A DNA stretch of 64,000 bases from Sphingomonas faeni (GTDB lineage Bacteria; Pseudomonadota; Alphaproteobacteria; Sphingomonadales; Sphingomonadaceae). The notes beneath the pieces are model-generated. The model had not been told where the DNA came from. It saw only the letters and a program-made list of their open reading frames with translations, and searched no databases. The stretch is taken from positions 783,501 to 847,500 of the forward strand of contig NZ_JAUSZF010000001.1 of assembly GCF_030817315.1 (NCBI RefSeq), written 5' to 3'. The position numbers and the translations under genes are program-made. Positions 32,022-41,744 of the stretch are shown piece after piece; position 1 is the stretch's first letter, and every line of letters begins with the position of its first letter.

Positions 32022-33131
32022 CTGACCAGACTATCGCCGGTACAATCGCTCGTTCCTCCAAAAGGCTGGACGACCCTGGAATCCGTTCGCGCGCTGGCGG
32101 CGGACTGGGATCGCAGCAACGGGGAAGAGGCGTTTCCTGCCGATCGCGTCGCTGCCTTGCACGCCGCGGGCGCGCTCTCGGTCTTTGTCGACGTGTCGAC
32201 ACCTGAGCGCATCGACGGACTGGTCGACGTGTTGCGTGCGATCGGTGGTGCCGACCTCAGTCTCGGTCGTGTGTTCGAGGGCCATGTGAACGCAGCACAG
32301 CTTGTCTCGGCGTACGGTGACGACGCGCAGCGGCGGGCGTTGGCGGATGACCTCGACGCCGGTCGCGTATTCGGCGTCTGGAACACGGAGCCTACGCCGG
32401 GCCTGTCGATCCGACAGAAGGGACCCGATCGGTGGACGCTCGAAGGGCGCAAGAGCTTCGCGACCGGGGCAGGGCATCTCGATCGGATTCTGGTCACCGC
32501 GCGCGATGCGACCGGTGGCAAGCAACTCGTGCTGGTCCCGATCGCGGGCGAAACAGCACGCGCCGACAATAGCGGCTGGCAGGTCCGGGGCATGCGGGGC
32601 ACGTGCAGCGGGCTGTTCGACTTCTCCGACATGCCGATCGGTCCCGAGGGGATCATCGGCGCGCCCGACGTGTACGAGACCGAGCCGCGATTCAGCGCGG
32701 GCGCGTGGCGGTTCACGGCGGTTCAGCTCGGCGCGGTAGAGGCGCTGGTGCGGCATCTGCGCGATCATCTGGTCGCAACCGGCAAGGGCGACGATCCCAT
32801 CCAGCGCGCCCGGTTCGCGACCTGCCTGACCGAGACGCGCAGCGCTGGGCTATGGGTCCGCCGCGCTGCGCATCTTGCGGAAACGCAGGCAGCAGAGGCG
32901 ATCCCGTTCGTGCTGATGACCCGCGGTATCGTCGAGGAGGCGGGGTTGAAGACCATGGAGGCAGCCGCGCGGTCGGTCGGCACCGCGTCGTTCTTTGCCG
33001 CCAGCAGGATCGACCGGATCACGCGCGATCTCGGCCTGTATCTCCGTCAGCCGGTGCCCGACCAGGCGCGCGACCGGGCGGCGGCGGCGTGGCTCGAGGA
33101 TGACTGCTGGGGCGACGATCGGTGGTGGTAG
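32022..33131 (+). CDS. Acyl-CoA dehydrogenase-like protein
   Basis: Acyl-CoA-dehydrogenase-type protein of about 369 residues: FPADRVAALHAAGA at the N-terminus, GVWNTEPTPGLSIRQ and LEGRKSFATGAGHLDRILVT in the middle domain, and a helical C-terminus. Several catalytic features of true dehydrogenases are not evident. No ATG, GTG or TTG lies in frame between the upstream stop at 31920 and 32157, yet the sequence before 32157 looks coding (SVRALAADWDRS), so a CTG at 32022 is proposed; a TTG at 32157 is the alternative. It is followed by PIG-L, methyltransferase and glycosyltransferase genes, a cluster that may modify a lipid or glycan. Confidence 0.78.
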   Translation: MTRLSPVQSLVPPKGWTTLESVRALAADWDRSNGEEAFPADRVAALHAAGALSVFVDVSTPERIDGLVDVLRAIGGADLSLGRVFEGHVNAAQLVSAYGDDAQRRALADDLDAGRVFGVWNTEPTPGLSIRQKGPDRWTLEGRKSFATGAGHLDRILVTARDATGGKQLVLVPIAGETARADNSGWQVRGMRGTCSGLFDFSDMPIGPEGIIGAPDVYETEPRFSAGAWRFTAVQLGAVEALVRHLRDHLVATGKGDDPIQRARFATCLTETRSAGLWVRRAAHLAETQAAEAIPFVLMTRGIVEEAGLKTMEAAARSVGTASFFAASRIDRITRDLGLYLRQPVPDQARDRAAAAWLEDDCWGDDRWW

Positions 33132-33871
33132 CGCCAGGCCATCGCGCCTGGAGCACTCTCTTCCGTCGAGCTCGACCGATATCGGCAAGGACCGCGGCGA
33201 GGGAGGGCCCCTGGTTGATCTTGGCGCCGCATCCCGATGACGAGACGCTCGGCTGCGGCGCGCTGATCGCGGCGATTTCGGCAGAGGGTGGGAAAGCTTA
33301 TACCGCGTTCGTCACCGATGGCGCGGGGTCGCATCCCGACGCCGCCGGCTGGAGCCGCAAGCGGATCGCTGCCCTGCGTCGGACCGAAGCCGCGGGAGCG
33401 TTGCACATTTTGGGCGGTGGAGTTCCCCTCCATCTCGACTGGCCCGATGCGAAGCCCCCCAAACCGGGCGATCCAATGTTCGAACGGACGGCGGATCGGT
33501 TGGCGGCGTGGTGCCGTGCACGAAATATCCGCCGGATCGCGGTCACCTGGGACGGCGAACCGCATTGCGATCATGAAGCCGCCGCTGCCTTGGCGGGCGC
33601 CGTCGCGGACCGAACTACCGTTCGACTCTACCAGTATCTCGTCTGGGGCTGGACCGTCGCGGATGTCGCCCGACGTATCCGCAATCGTCGCGCTGTGTCG
33701 ATCGACACCAGCGCGAGGCGACCGCAGCAACGCCGCGCAATGGCGTGCCACCGGAGCCAGCGCGGCGGTCGCATCGTCGGCGCCGCTGAGAACTTCCGTC
33801 TTCCCGACTTTATGCTCCGGTTGCTCGATCGACCGGCTACCCTTTTGCTGGAGATACCCCGTGCGACGTGA
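33122..33871 (+). CDS. PIG-L family deacetylase
   Basis: A 249-residue protein with the PIG-L/LmbE zinc motif APHPDDETLGCG near residue 35, a second part of the site in GEPHCDHEAAA, and DGAGSHP. The family removes acetyl groups from N-acetylglucosamine-type sugars. It overlaps the previous gene by ten bases and the methyltransferase by eleven. Together with the neighbours it probably acts on a glycoconjugate; the actual substrate is unknown. Confidence 0.85.
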   Translation: MVVAPGHRAWSTLFRRARPISARTAAREGPWLILAPHPDDETLGCGALIAAISAEGGKAYTAFVTDGAGSHPDAAGWSRKRIAALRRTEAAGALHILGGGVPLHLDWPDAKPPKPGDPMFERTADRLAAWCRARNIRRIAVTWDGEPHCDHEAAAALAGAVADRTTVRLYQYLVWGWTVADVARRIRNRRAVSIDTSARRPQQRRAMACHRSQRGGRIVGAAENFRLPDFMLRLLDRPATLLLEIPRAT

Positions 33872-34451
33872 ACACTCGATCGAGCCTGCGTATTTCGAAG
33901 CGCTCTACAAGGACAAGGGTGATCCCTGGGACTTCGAAACCAGCGAATACGAAGCCGAGAAATATGCCGAGACGCTTGCTGCAATGCCGGCTACTCGCTT
34001 CGATCGCGTGCTGGAAGTCGGGTGCGCGAACGGCGTACTGACCGCGCAACTCGGGCCACGCTGCGAGACCCTGCTGGCGGTCGACGTATCCGAAACCGCG
34101 CTGGCTTCTGCGCGGGCACGGTGTGCGGACCAGCCGAACGTCACGATCGAACAGCGCCGCCTGCCCGACGAAGCACCCGAAGGCTGCTTCGATCTCGTGC
34201 TGCTGTCGGAGGTCGTCTATTACTGGGATAGCGCCGACATCATCCGGCTCGCAGGCTATCTGCGCGGTGCGGTAACGTCAGGCGGGTATGTGATGCTGGT
34301 CCACTGGATCGGCGAGACCGATTATCCCAAAAGCGGGGACGAGGCCGTTGCCGAACTGCACGCTGCGCTCGATGATCGCGTCACGGTCGTTCGCAGCGAT
34401 CGGCACGAGGCGTACCGGCTCGATCTCTGGCGGCTGGAAGGTGCGGGTTAG
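33861..34451 (+). CDS. SAM-dependent methyltransferase (NodS-like)
   Basis: A 196-residue class I methyltransferase: PAYFEALYKDKGDPWDFETS at the N-terminus (typical of NodS-like enzymes), motif I VLEVGCANGVLTAQL, acidic VDVSETAL, and FDLVLLSEVVYYW. NodS methylates the amino group of a deacetylated chitin backbone, which fits the upstream deacetylase. The GTG start overlaps the PIG-L gene by 11 bases. The last 174 bases overlap the convergent glycosyltransferase gene. Confidence 0.85.
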   Translation: MRREHSIEPAYFEALYKDKGDPWDFETSEYEAEKYAETLAAMPATRFDRVLEVGCANGVLTAQLGPRCETLLAVDVSETALASARARCADQPNVTIEQRRLPDEAPEGCFDLVLLSEVVYYWDSADIIRLAGYLRGAVTSGGYVMLVHWIGETDYPKSGDEAVAELHAALDDRVTVVRSDRHEAYRLDLWRLEGAG

Positions 34452-35378
34452 GCGGATCAGTGACTGCGCTTCCCGGATTGCGAGGGGTAGGGTCGCGAAG
34501 GTCAACTGGTCTTCGGGGCTCGCGACGACGGGGTCGAGCGCCGCCGCCACGGCATAGGTTTCATGCAACGGCGCGTCGATCGGTTGATCGATCCACCGTG
34601 CGACCGCGTCCGCCATGCCGCCCGGTGCGCGACCGGCGATACGGCATGACGTGAACACCCGAACGTTCAGCGGGTGACGCACTTGGCCGCCATGCGCGCG
34701 GATGCGGTCGAACAGCGCACGGTCCTCGGCCACGGACGGCGTAGGCGCTCCGCCGATTTGACGGTACATCGCGTGCGTGACCGCGATGCTCGCGCCGCCT
34801 TCGTAGAAATGGCGAGGCCATGGATCGTGCGCCTCCGTCGCAGCGCGAGCGCGAAGATAATCGAGCGCGGTGTAATAGCGTCCTAGCTGGTCCAGCCGGC
34901 GCCGTGCCGTGGCACCCAGCGATGCTCGATCAGCCTTTAGCGTCAGCGCGCGTCCGGCCACGGCATCGTTGCCAGCATCGATATGCGCGACAATCCGTAC
35001 GATCCAGTCGGTGGCAACGTTCGTGTCCGCGTCGGTCGACAGCAGCAAGTCCGTATGATGGGTCAGCAGGTCCGCACCTGCATCTAGGGCAAGGCGTCGC
35101 GCCCAACCGGCGTGCCGAGCGCCCGGTAAAAGCGAAACGGCCGACCATGCAAGCGTTGCATGGCTCGGCCGCCAGGTCTTCAAAATCTCGATCGTCCGAT
35201 CGGTACAATCGTTCGCCATCGCGACGATGACGACCTTGCCACCAAAGCGCCCCGCCGCACGATCCAGTGCGTCCAGACATTGGCCAAGATACTGGTCTTC
35301 GTTCTTGACGGGAATGGCCACCGCCACCGCACGCTGAGCGTACGGTGGCGACGATTTAGGCTGTATCGAAGCGATCAA
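34278..35378 (-). CDS. Glycosyltransferase family 2-like protein
   Basis: A 366-residue GT-A type enzyme: [20 protein letters not shown], nucleotide-binding region [17 protein letters not shown], the DxD-like [11 protein letters not shown] and the later [12 protein letters not shown] and SVAEDRALF (ED motif). It starts at a TTG overlapping the catalase stop (TTGA). Its 3' end overlaps the methyltransferase by 174 bases on the opposite strand. It belongs by context with the deacetylase and methyltransferase. Confidence 0.82.
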   Translation of the reverse strand: MIASIQPKSSPPYAQRAVAVAIPVKNEDQYLGQCLDALDRAAGRFGGKVVIVAMANDCTDRTIEILKTWRPSHATLAWSAVSLLPGARHAGWARRLALDAGADLLTHHTDLLLSTDADTNVATDWIVRIVAHIDAGNDAVAGRALTLKADRASLGATARRRLDQLGRYYTALDYLRARAATEAHDPWPRHFYEGGASIAVTHAMYRQIGGAPTPSVAEDRALFDRIRAHGGQVRHPLNVRVFTSCRIAGRAPGGMADAVARWIDQPIDAPLHETYAVAAALDPVVASPEDQLTFATLPLAIREAQSLIRLTRTFQPPEIEPVRLVPIAANDRDAIIERSVQFGNGLVPAFGIIGLADPVDQHHIPA

Positions 35379-37522
35379 GCCGCCTCGGGGTTTTCGAACG
35401 CAGCAGCATCGAGATCGACGTTCAGTTCGCGATCCCAGATGCGCAGCTTGCCAAGCGTCTTGAGGAACGCATCGACATCGCCCTTGCCGCCGAGCGCGAT
35501 CACGCCGTCGTCCATATCCTCGTCCTCGATGCCGGCCTTTTCCAGGAACGGCTTCGCTTCGGCGTTGAAGCCGATGAACTTGGCATGCCCGAACGCATCG
35601 CTGACGAAGTCCTTCGCCGGCTTGTCCTTGCCGAGCTTCTTGGCACCGTCCGCCGACACGACGATCGCGACGGCATCGTAGAGCACCGACGGCGCACCAT
35701 CGATCTTCTGCTTGCCTTCGGCGAGCGTTCCGTCGTCGAGCGTCGCACCGGCAACCTTCGGAGCTATGATCTCGTACGTGGCCTTCGCCGCGACGATACC
35801 ATCGACCAGTGCCTGCACGATCGCAGCCGGTGCCCCGTCAGTGACGAGGATACCGAGCTTGCGCCCCTCGAAGGTGCCGGTGGTGTTCTTCACGATGCTT
35901 AGCGCATCCGAAGCAGGCAGATCGGTGCGGGGTTCGACCGCAGCCTTCGCCTTGGGCGGCATCGCCTTGAGGCCGAGACCGGTCGCGACCGTCTTTGCCA
36001 GCTTCTCGTCGATGTTGAGCAGATGCCCGACCATCAGTTCGCGGATGTCGACCCGCTCGACCTTCGACAGCTCGAACGTTAGCGCATCGCCGATGTGCTT
36101 CTTCTCGATCTCGGTCTGGCTGATGAAAAACTGGCGTGCCTGGCTATAGTGATCGGCGAACGTTGCCGAGCGCACCTGAGCCTTGCGCCCCGTCTCCTGC
36201 GACGGGAAGTGCTTGTAACCCTTGGTCGGGCTCTCGCGTGGCGTGCCTTCCCAGCTGTTCGGCTCATAGTTCGCACGGCCCTTGCGGGCATGCATCGCCA
36301 TGTGGCCATCCTGCTGGTAATTGTTCACCGGGATCTTCGGCGCATTGATCGGTATATGCGTGAAGTTGGTGCTGCCGAGGCGCTTCAGCTGCGTATCGAG
36401 GTACGAGAAGTTACGCCCCTGCAGCAGCGGATCGTTGGTGAAGCCGATCCCCGGGACGATGTTCTGCGTGCAGAACGCGACCTGCTCGGTCTCGGCGAAG
36501 AAATTGTCGACGAGGCGATCGAGCTTGAAGCTGCCGATGATGCGGACCGGGATCTGCTCCTCGGGAATGATCTTGGTCGAGTCGAGCACGTCGAATTCGA
36601 AATTGTCGGCGAATTCGTCGTCGAACAACTGCACGCCCAGATCCCATTCGGGGAAGTTGCCCTGGCTGATCGAGTCCCACAGATCGCGACGATGAAAGTC
36701 GGGATCGGCACCGTTAATCTTGACCGCCTCGTTCCAGGCGACCGACTGGAGGCCCAACTTCGGCTTGAAGTGGAACTTGACGTACGTGCCCTTGCCCTCG
36801 GCGTTGATCAGCCGGAACGTGTGCACGCCGAAGCCTTCGACGAAGCGGAAGCCGCGCGGGATGGTGCGGTCGGACATGATCCACATGACCATGTGCATCG
36901 ACTCAGGGGTAAGGCTGATGAAGTCCCAGAAATTGTCATGCGCGGTCTGTGCCTGCGGGAAGCCGCGATCGGGCTCCTGCTTGGCGGCATGGATCAGGTC
37001 GGGGAACTTGATCGCATCCTGGATGAAGAACACCGGGATATTGTTCCCGACGATGTCCCAGTTACCTTCCTTGGTGTAGAACTTGGCTGAGAAGCCTCGC
37101 ACGTCGCGAGCCAGATCGGCCGAGCCCTTGTTGCCCGCTACCGTCGAGAAGCGGACGAACATCGGCGTCTGCTCGCCAACTTCGGTCAGCACACCTGCGC
37201 TGGTGAATTCTTCGAGGCTCTCGTTCAGCGTGAACGTGCCGTGTGCGCCATAGCCGCGTGCATGGACGACACGCTCGGGGATACGCTCGTGATCGAAGTG
37301 GAAGATCTTCTCGCGGAAATGGAAATCCTCAAGCAACGTCGGTCCACGATCACCGACTTTCAGCGAGTTCTGGTCGTCGGAAACCGGGATGCCCTGCTGC
37401 GTGGTGAGCACGTCGCCGTTGCCGCTGGCGATCTGATGGAGTTCGCCGCCCTGGCCAACCTGCGTCTCGAACGTCGCGCCCTGCGGGGGCGTGCCGGTAT
37501 CCTTGGCGATGGTCTTCGTCAT
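35375..37522 (-). CDS. katE: Large-subunit catalase (HPII type)
   Basis: A 715-residue haem catalase starting [13 protein letters not shown]. The distal His is in [14 protein letters not shown], the Asn in [14 protein letters not shown] and the proximal Tyr in [14 protein letters not shown]-terminal DJ-1/flavodoxin-like domain ([19 protein letters not shown] onward) identifies the large HPII class. It removes hydrogen peroxide in the cytoplasm and is usually induced in stationary phase. The glycosyltransferase start overlaps its stop. The longer frame to 37552 lacks a better start. Confidence 0.95.
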   Translation of the reverse strand: MTKTIAKDTGTPPQGATFETQVGQGGELHQIASGNGDVLTTQQGIPVSDDQNSLKVGDRGPTLLEDFHFREKIFHFDHERIPERVVHARGYGAHGTFTLNESLEEFTSAGVLTEVGEQTPMFVRFSTVAGNKGSADLARDVRGFSAKFYTKEGNWDIVGNNIPVFFIQDAIKFPDLIHAAKQEPDRGFPQAQTAHDNFWDFISLTPESMHMVMWIMSDRTIPRGFRFVEGFGVHTFRLINAEGKGTYVKFHFKPKLGLQSVAWNEAVKINGADPDFHRRDLWDSISQGNFPEWDLGVQLFDDEFADNFEFDVLDSTKIIPEEQIPVRIIGSFKLDRLVDNFFAETEQVAFCTQNIVPGIGFTNDPLLQGRNFSYLDTQLKRLGSTNFTHIPINAPKIPVNNYQQDGHMAMHARKGRANYEPNSWEGTPRESPTKGYKHFPSQETGRKAQVRSATFADHYSQARQFFISQTEIEKKHIGDALTFELSKVERVDIRELMVGHLLNIDEKLAKTVATGLGLKAMPPKAKAAVEPRTDLPASDALSIVKNTTGTFEGRKLGILVTDGAPAAIVQALVDGIVAAKATYEIIAPKVAGATLDDGTLAEGKQKIDGAPSVLYDAVAIVVSADGAKKLGKDKPAKDFVSDAFGHAKFIGFNAEAKPFLEKAGIEDEDMDDGVIALGGKGDVDAFLKTLGKLRIWDRELNVDLDAAAFENPEAA

Positions 37523-37693
37523 GTACGATCCTCGTAGCGTCTCAGGACCCACAGCGCGTGGCGGGGGGTAAGAGTTGCAACGAAATCGGTGGCTTGATGC
37601 AAATCAGCGCGATTGGGATGCGGTTGGTCGCCGTGGGGAGAAACTTGTTCCGGGGCGCGTTGAGCGGGCGATACTCCCAACGAAGGATCAGCC

Positions 37694-38485
37694 ATGCACA
37701 TCGACCTGACGGGCCAGGCCGCGATCGTCACCGGCGCGAGTTCGGGCCTCGGCCGCGCCTCCGCCATCGCCTTCGCTAAGGCCGGTGCGAAGGTCGCCAT
37801 CAACTACAACAGCAGCGCGGACAAGGCGCACGAGGTGGTCGCCGAGATCGAGCAAGCAGGCGGCGAGGCGTTCGCCTGCGAAGCCGACACGTCGGACGAG
37901 GCGGCGGTCCTCAATCTGTTCGACGAGACGGTCGAGCGGTTCGGTGGCGTCGACATCGTCTTCGCCAACGCGGGCATGCAGAAGGATGCGGCCTATGCCG
38001 ACCTAACGCTCGAAGACTGGAAGCGCGTCATCGACGTCAACCTCACCGGCCAATTCCTCGTCTCGCGCGAGGCCGTACGCCGCTTCCGCAAACAGGGCGA
38101 CCGCGGTTTCAGCCGCGCGATCGGGAAAATCCTGTTCATGAGTTCGGTGCACGAGGTCATCCCCTGGGCGGGCCATGCCAACTATGCCGCGTCGAAGGGT
38201 GGAAGCGGGATGTTGATGCGGACGCTCGCGCAGGAGATCGCCGGCGACCGCATCCGCGTGAACGGCATCGCCCCCGGCGCGATCGCAACCGAGATCAATG
38301 AGGATGCGACCGCCGACCAGGACAAGTTGCTCGAACTGATCCCCTACGGTCGCATCGGCGACCCGGAGGACGTCGCCCGCGCCGCGTTGTTCCTGGTGTC
38401 GGATGCGGCGGACTATATCGTCGGATCGACGCTCACCATCGACGGCGGCATGAGCCTGTATCCCGGCTTCCGCGATAATGGGTGA
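37694..38485 (+). CDS. SDR family oxidoreductase, glucose 1-dehydrogenase-like
   Basis: A 263-residue short-chain dehydrogenase: nucleotide motif TGASSGLGRAS, NAG in VFANAGMQKD, catalytic Ser in LFMSSVHEVI, YAASK at the active site and APGAIATEIN. Closest by pattern to the glucose 1-dehydrogenase group (NAD(P)-dependent oxidation of glucose). GAAGGATC precedes the ATG. It overlaps the GH15 gene by eight bases, so the two are one operon. Confidence 0.9.
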   Translation: MHIDLTGQAAIVTGASSGLGRASAIAFAKAGAKVAINYNSSADKAHEVVAEIEQAGGEAFACEADTSDEAAVLNLFDETVERFGGVDIVFANAGMQKDAAYADLTLEDWKRVIDVNLTGQFLVSREAVRRFRKQGDRGFSRAIGKILFMSSVHEVIPWAGHANYAASKGGSGMLMRTLAQEIAGDRIRVNGIAPGAIATEINEDATADQDKLLELIPYGRIGDPEDVARAALFLVSDAADYIVGSTLTIDGGMSLYPGFRDNG

Positions 38486-40313
38486 ACCCGGGGACAAGCA
38501 TGCCATATCGATCGCGGATCACGGCGCGATCGGTAACCTGGAGACGATCGCGCTCGTCGATAAGGCGGGGACGATCGACTATCTCTGCTGGCCGTGCCTC
38601 GACAGTGCCTCGGTGTTCGCGCGGCTGCTCGACAGCGACAAGGGCGGGCATTTCTCGGTCGAGCCCGATCTCCCAGGCGCGAACCTGGTTCAGATGTACC
38701 TGCCCGAGACCAACATCCTGCTCACCCGCTGGATGGCGAATTCCGCGAGCATCGATCTCGTCGACCTGATGCCGGTCGGCAACGATGTCGAGAACGCGCC
38801 GCCGCGGTTGGTGCGGCGGCTGACCTGCACGCGCGGGGCGGCGACGATCCGCGTGCGGTGCGCGCCGCGGTTCGATTACGCCGCGGCAGGGCGCAACGCG
38901 ACGGTGACCACCAACGGCGCGGACGTCTCACGCGGGCGGTTCGATCACGAGTGCGGCCTTGCACTCGCCTTGCACGGGGCGGCGTCGCTGGTCGCGGACG
39001 GTTGCGACCTCACGGCCGAGATCGCGTTGCGCGAAGGCGACACCGTCTCGCTGATCCTCAGCAACCCCGACGACGTCTCGCTCGACACCGATGCACTCGA
39101 CGCGATCGTCGAGAAGGACATTGCCTATTGGCGAACCTGGAGCCGCCAGTCGCGCTATCGCGGTCGCTGGCGCGAGACCGTCGAGCGCTCGGCGATGGTG
39201 CTGAAACTGCTGACGTCGCGCCGGCATGGCTCGATCGCGGCGGCGGCCACCTTCGGCCTACCCGAAGCGCCCGGCGGCGTCCGCAACTGGGATTACCGCG
39301 CGACGTGGATCCGCGATTCCTCGTTCACCGTCTACGCGCTTCTCCGGCTCGGCTTCCAGAGCGAGGCGGTCGACTTCCTTCACTGGACGATGGACCGCGC
39401 GCAGGCGTGTTCGAAGGGCCATCTCGGCGTCATGTACGCGCTCGACGGCGGCCCGATCGCCGACGAACGCGCGCTCGATCTTGCCGGATTCGAAGGGGCG
39501 TCGCCGGTCGTCGTCGGCAACGAGGCCAAGGACCAGACCCAGCACGACATCTACGGCGCGCTGCTCGACGCGACCTATCTCGGCACCAAATATGGCGAGC
39601 CGATCGCGCATGATTCCTGGATGGCGATCTGCCGGATCGTCGATCAGGTCTGCGAGACGTGGGCGACGCCGGACTCCGGGATCTGGGAAGTCCGCGGGCC
39701 GAAGAAGCATTATCTCCACTCCCGGCTGATGAGCTGGGTCGCGGTCGATCGTGCGGTGCGGTTGGCGCAGAAGCGCTCGCTTCCTGCGCCGCTCGTGCGC
39801 TGGTCGGAGGTTCGGACCGCGATCAACGAGGATATCTGGGCGAATTTCTGGGACGATGACCTTGGTCACTTCGTTCGCGCCATCGGCGATGCACCCGAGG
39901 ACAAGGCAGTCGACGGCGCGCTATTGATGATGCCGCTGGTGCGCTTCATCGGCCCGACCGATCCCAAATGGCTCGCGACCTTGGAGGCGATCGGTAAAGA
40001 CCTGTCCGATGACGGGCAGGTCTATCGTTACAAGATCGATGACGGCTTGCCCGGGCGGGAGGGGACGTTCGTCGCCTGCTCGTTCTGGTATGTCGAATGC
40101 CTGGCGCGGGCAGGGCGGCTGAACGAAGCGCGCTGGAACTTCGAGAAGCTGCTCGCGCACGGTAACCATCTTGGCCTGTTCGCCGAAGAGATCGCGCAGG
40201 ACGGCAGCTTCCTCGGCAATTTTCCTCAAGGTTTCAGCCACCTCGCACTGATCAGCGCGGCGTTTTACCTCGACCGCGCGCTCGACGATGGCGGGCCCAA
40301 GGCCTGGGCGTGA
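38478..40313 (+). CDS. Glycoside hydrolase family 15 (glucoamylase/trehalase-like)
   Basis: A 611-residue protein with the bacterial GH15 layout: N-terminal beta-domain (ISIADHGAIGNLETIALVDK, then DYLCWPCLDSASVFARLL) and an alpha/alpha barrel with GGVRNWDYRATWIRDSSFTV, the general acid Glu in SGIWEVRGPKKHYLHSRLMS and the base Glu in GLFAEEIAQDG. Related enzymes act as trehalases in mycobacteria or as glucoamylases. It is located upstream of the trehalose synthesis operon, so trehalose hydrolysis or glucan trimming is likely. A bidirectional terminator follows. Confidence 0.9.
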   Translation: MGEPGDKHAISIADHGAIGNLETIALVDKAGTIDYLCWPCLDSASVFARLLDSDKGGHFSVEPDLPGANLVQMYLPETNILLTRWMANSASIDLVDLMPVGNDVENAPPRLVRRLTCTRGAATIRVRCAPRFDYAAAGRNATVTTNGADVSRGRFDHECGLALALHGAASLVADGCDLTAEIALREGDTVSLILSNPDDVSLDTDALDAIVEKDIAYWRTWSRQSRYRGRWRETVERSAMVLKLLTSRRHGSIAAAATFGLPEAPGGVRNWDYRATWIRDSSFTVYALLRLGFQSEAVDFLHWTMDRAQACSKGHLGVMYALDGGPIADERALDLAGFEGASPVVVGNEAKDQTQHDIYGALLDATYLGTKYGEPIAHDSWMAICRIVDQVCETWATPDSGIWEVRGPKKHYLHSRLMSWVAVDRAVRLAQKRSLPAPLVRWSEVRTAINEDIWANFWDDDLGHFVRAIGDAPEDKAVDGALLMMPLVRFIGPTDPKWLATLEAIGKDLSDDGQVYRYKIDDGLPGREGTFVACSFWYVECLARAGRLNEARWNFEKLLAHGNHLGLFAEEIAQDGSFLGNFPQGFSHLALISAAFYLDRALDDGGPKAWA

Positions 40314-40406
40314 CCGCCGATGCAATGAGGTGGCGATCATGACCCCCGGCATCGTAGGCAAAATCGCGTTCGTCCCGAAGCCGATGACAGCGGGTTGACC
40401 TTCAGG

Positions 40407-40432
40407 TGTTCCCCCGCGGAATCGGGGGAACA
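40407..40432. terminator. Bidirectional hairpin terminator
   Basis: A perfect 10-bp stem TGTTCCCCCG/CGGGGGAACA with a six-base loop between the convergent GH15 and oxidoreductase genes. It resembles one unit of a type I-E CRISPR repeat, but only one copy is present. Confidence 0.6.
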
Positions 40433-40457
40433 GGAAAGTGGCGGCGTGGGGGCTGCG

Positions 40458-41561
40458 TTACCCCTCGAACAAATCCTTGAACTGACGAGGCTGCGACCGA
40501 AGATACTGGTTCGGCGCCTTCACCTTTCCGCCAAGGTGCGCCGCCGCATGCCAAGGCCAACGCGGGTCATACAAGATCGTCCGCGCCAGCGCGATCATGT
40601 CCGCATCGCCCGTGCCCACAATCGCCTCCGCCTGCTCGAAATCGGTGATCAGCCCGACCGCGACGACCGGGATCGACACCGCCTGCTTCACCGCCCGCGC
40701 GAGCGGCACCTGGTAGCTCGGCCCGACCGGGATCTGCTGCGCCGGCGTCGTCCCGCCGCTCGACACGTGGATCGCGCTGCACCCACGCGCCTCCAGAGCC
40801 TTCGCGAACGCCACGGTCTGCTCGGAATCCCAGCCGCCCTCGGCCCAGTCCGTCCCCGACACGCGCATCGTCACCGCGCGCTCGGCCGGGAACGCAGCCC
40901 GAACCGCGTCGAACACTTCGAGCGGGAAGCGCATCCGGTTTTCAGGGCTGCCGCCATATTCGTCCTCACGCCGGTTCGACAGCGGCGACAGGAACTCATG
41001 GAGCAGATAGCCATGCGCGGCGTGCAACTGGATCGCATCGATCCCCAACCGCGCAGCCCGCATCGCCGACGCCACGAACGCATCGCGCACCCGTGCCAGC
41101 CCCTCGCGGTCTAGCGCGACCGGTGCGTTCTCCTCGGGCAGGAACGGCACCGTCGACGGCCCCTCGGTCTGCCAACCATTGAGTTCGCCCGGCGCAATCT
41201 GCAAACCGCCCTTCCACGGCACCTCGCACGAGGCCTTGCGCCCGGCATGCGACAACTGGATCGCGATCGGCATGTCGGACCAGCGCCGCACGCTCTCGAT
41301 CACGCCCGCCATCGCCGCCTCGGTCGCATCATCGTACAGCCCGACGTCGCCATAGGTGATCCGCCCTTCCGGCAGCACCGCGCTCGCCTCGATCGTCAGC
41401 AGCGCCGCGCCGGACAGTGCGAGCTGGCCGAGATGAATCTGGTGCCAGTCGTTCATGCAACCATCGACGGCCGAATACTGGCACATCGGCGCGATCACGA
41501 TCCGGTTGGCGAGCGTAAGGTTGCCGACCTTGAGCGGCTCGAACAGTTTCGGTCCGCTCAT
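40458..41561 (-). CDS. NADH:flavin oxidoreductase (Old Yellow Enzyme, YqjM-like)
   Basis: A 367-residue flavoprotein beginning MSGPKLFEPLKVGNLTLANR. The active site Cys is in PMCQYSAVDG, substrate-binding residues in QLSHAGRKAS and QLHAAHGYLLHEFLSPLSNR, and FMN-phosphate binding in VVAVGLI and GDADMIALAR. The family reduces activated C=C bonds with NAD(P)H. The upstream extension to 41750 is rejected because the family begins at MSGPK. Its start is 183 bases from the divergent glgX start. Confidence 0.92.
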   Translation of the reverse strand: MSGPKLFEPLKVGNLTLANRIVIAPMCQYSAVDGCMNDWHQIHLGQLALSGAALLTIEASAVLPEGRITYGDVGLYDDATEAAMAGVIESVRRWSDMPIAIQLSHAGRKASCEVPWKGGLQIAPGELNGWQTEGPSTVPFLPEENAPVALDREGLARVRDAFVASAMRAARLGIDAIQLHAAHGYLLHEFLSPLSNRREDEYGGSPENRMRFPLEVFDAVRAAFPAERAVTMRVSGTDWAEGGWDSEQTVAFAKALEARGCSAIHVSSGGTTPAQQIPVGPSYQVPLARAVKQAVSIPVVAVGLITDFEQAEAIVGTGDADMIALARTILYDPRWPWHAAAHLGGKVKAPNQYLRSQPRQFKDLFEG

Positions 41562-41744
41562 GCGGCGATCGATCGGGAGGAGGAAGGCATGCGCATGTCC
41601 CTTGATCTGTGAGAAGGTGCGGCGAAACTCGCTGCTGGGTGCGGAACATAGGAAGCGACGGACGGGTTTCACGCCAAGGAATGCTGCACCGCGATAAAGC
41701 CGCGTCCGCAGCGAGATGATTACGACACGAAAAGGGTCTTCGCA

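Noticed and set aside
32031..32768. Minus-strand open frames opposite the acyl-CoA-dehydrogenase-like gene
   Set aside because: They mirror the coding strand and have no domain or start signal.
36095..37090. Plus-strand open frame opposite katE
   Set aside because: Catalase motifs fill the other strand; the frame is a shadow.
40407..40432. Single CRISPR-like repeat unit
   Set aside because: Similarity to a type I-E repeat is limited to the GC-rich palindrome; there is no second copy, spacer or cas gene, and a terminator between convergent genes explains it.
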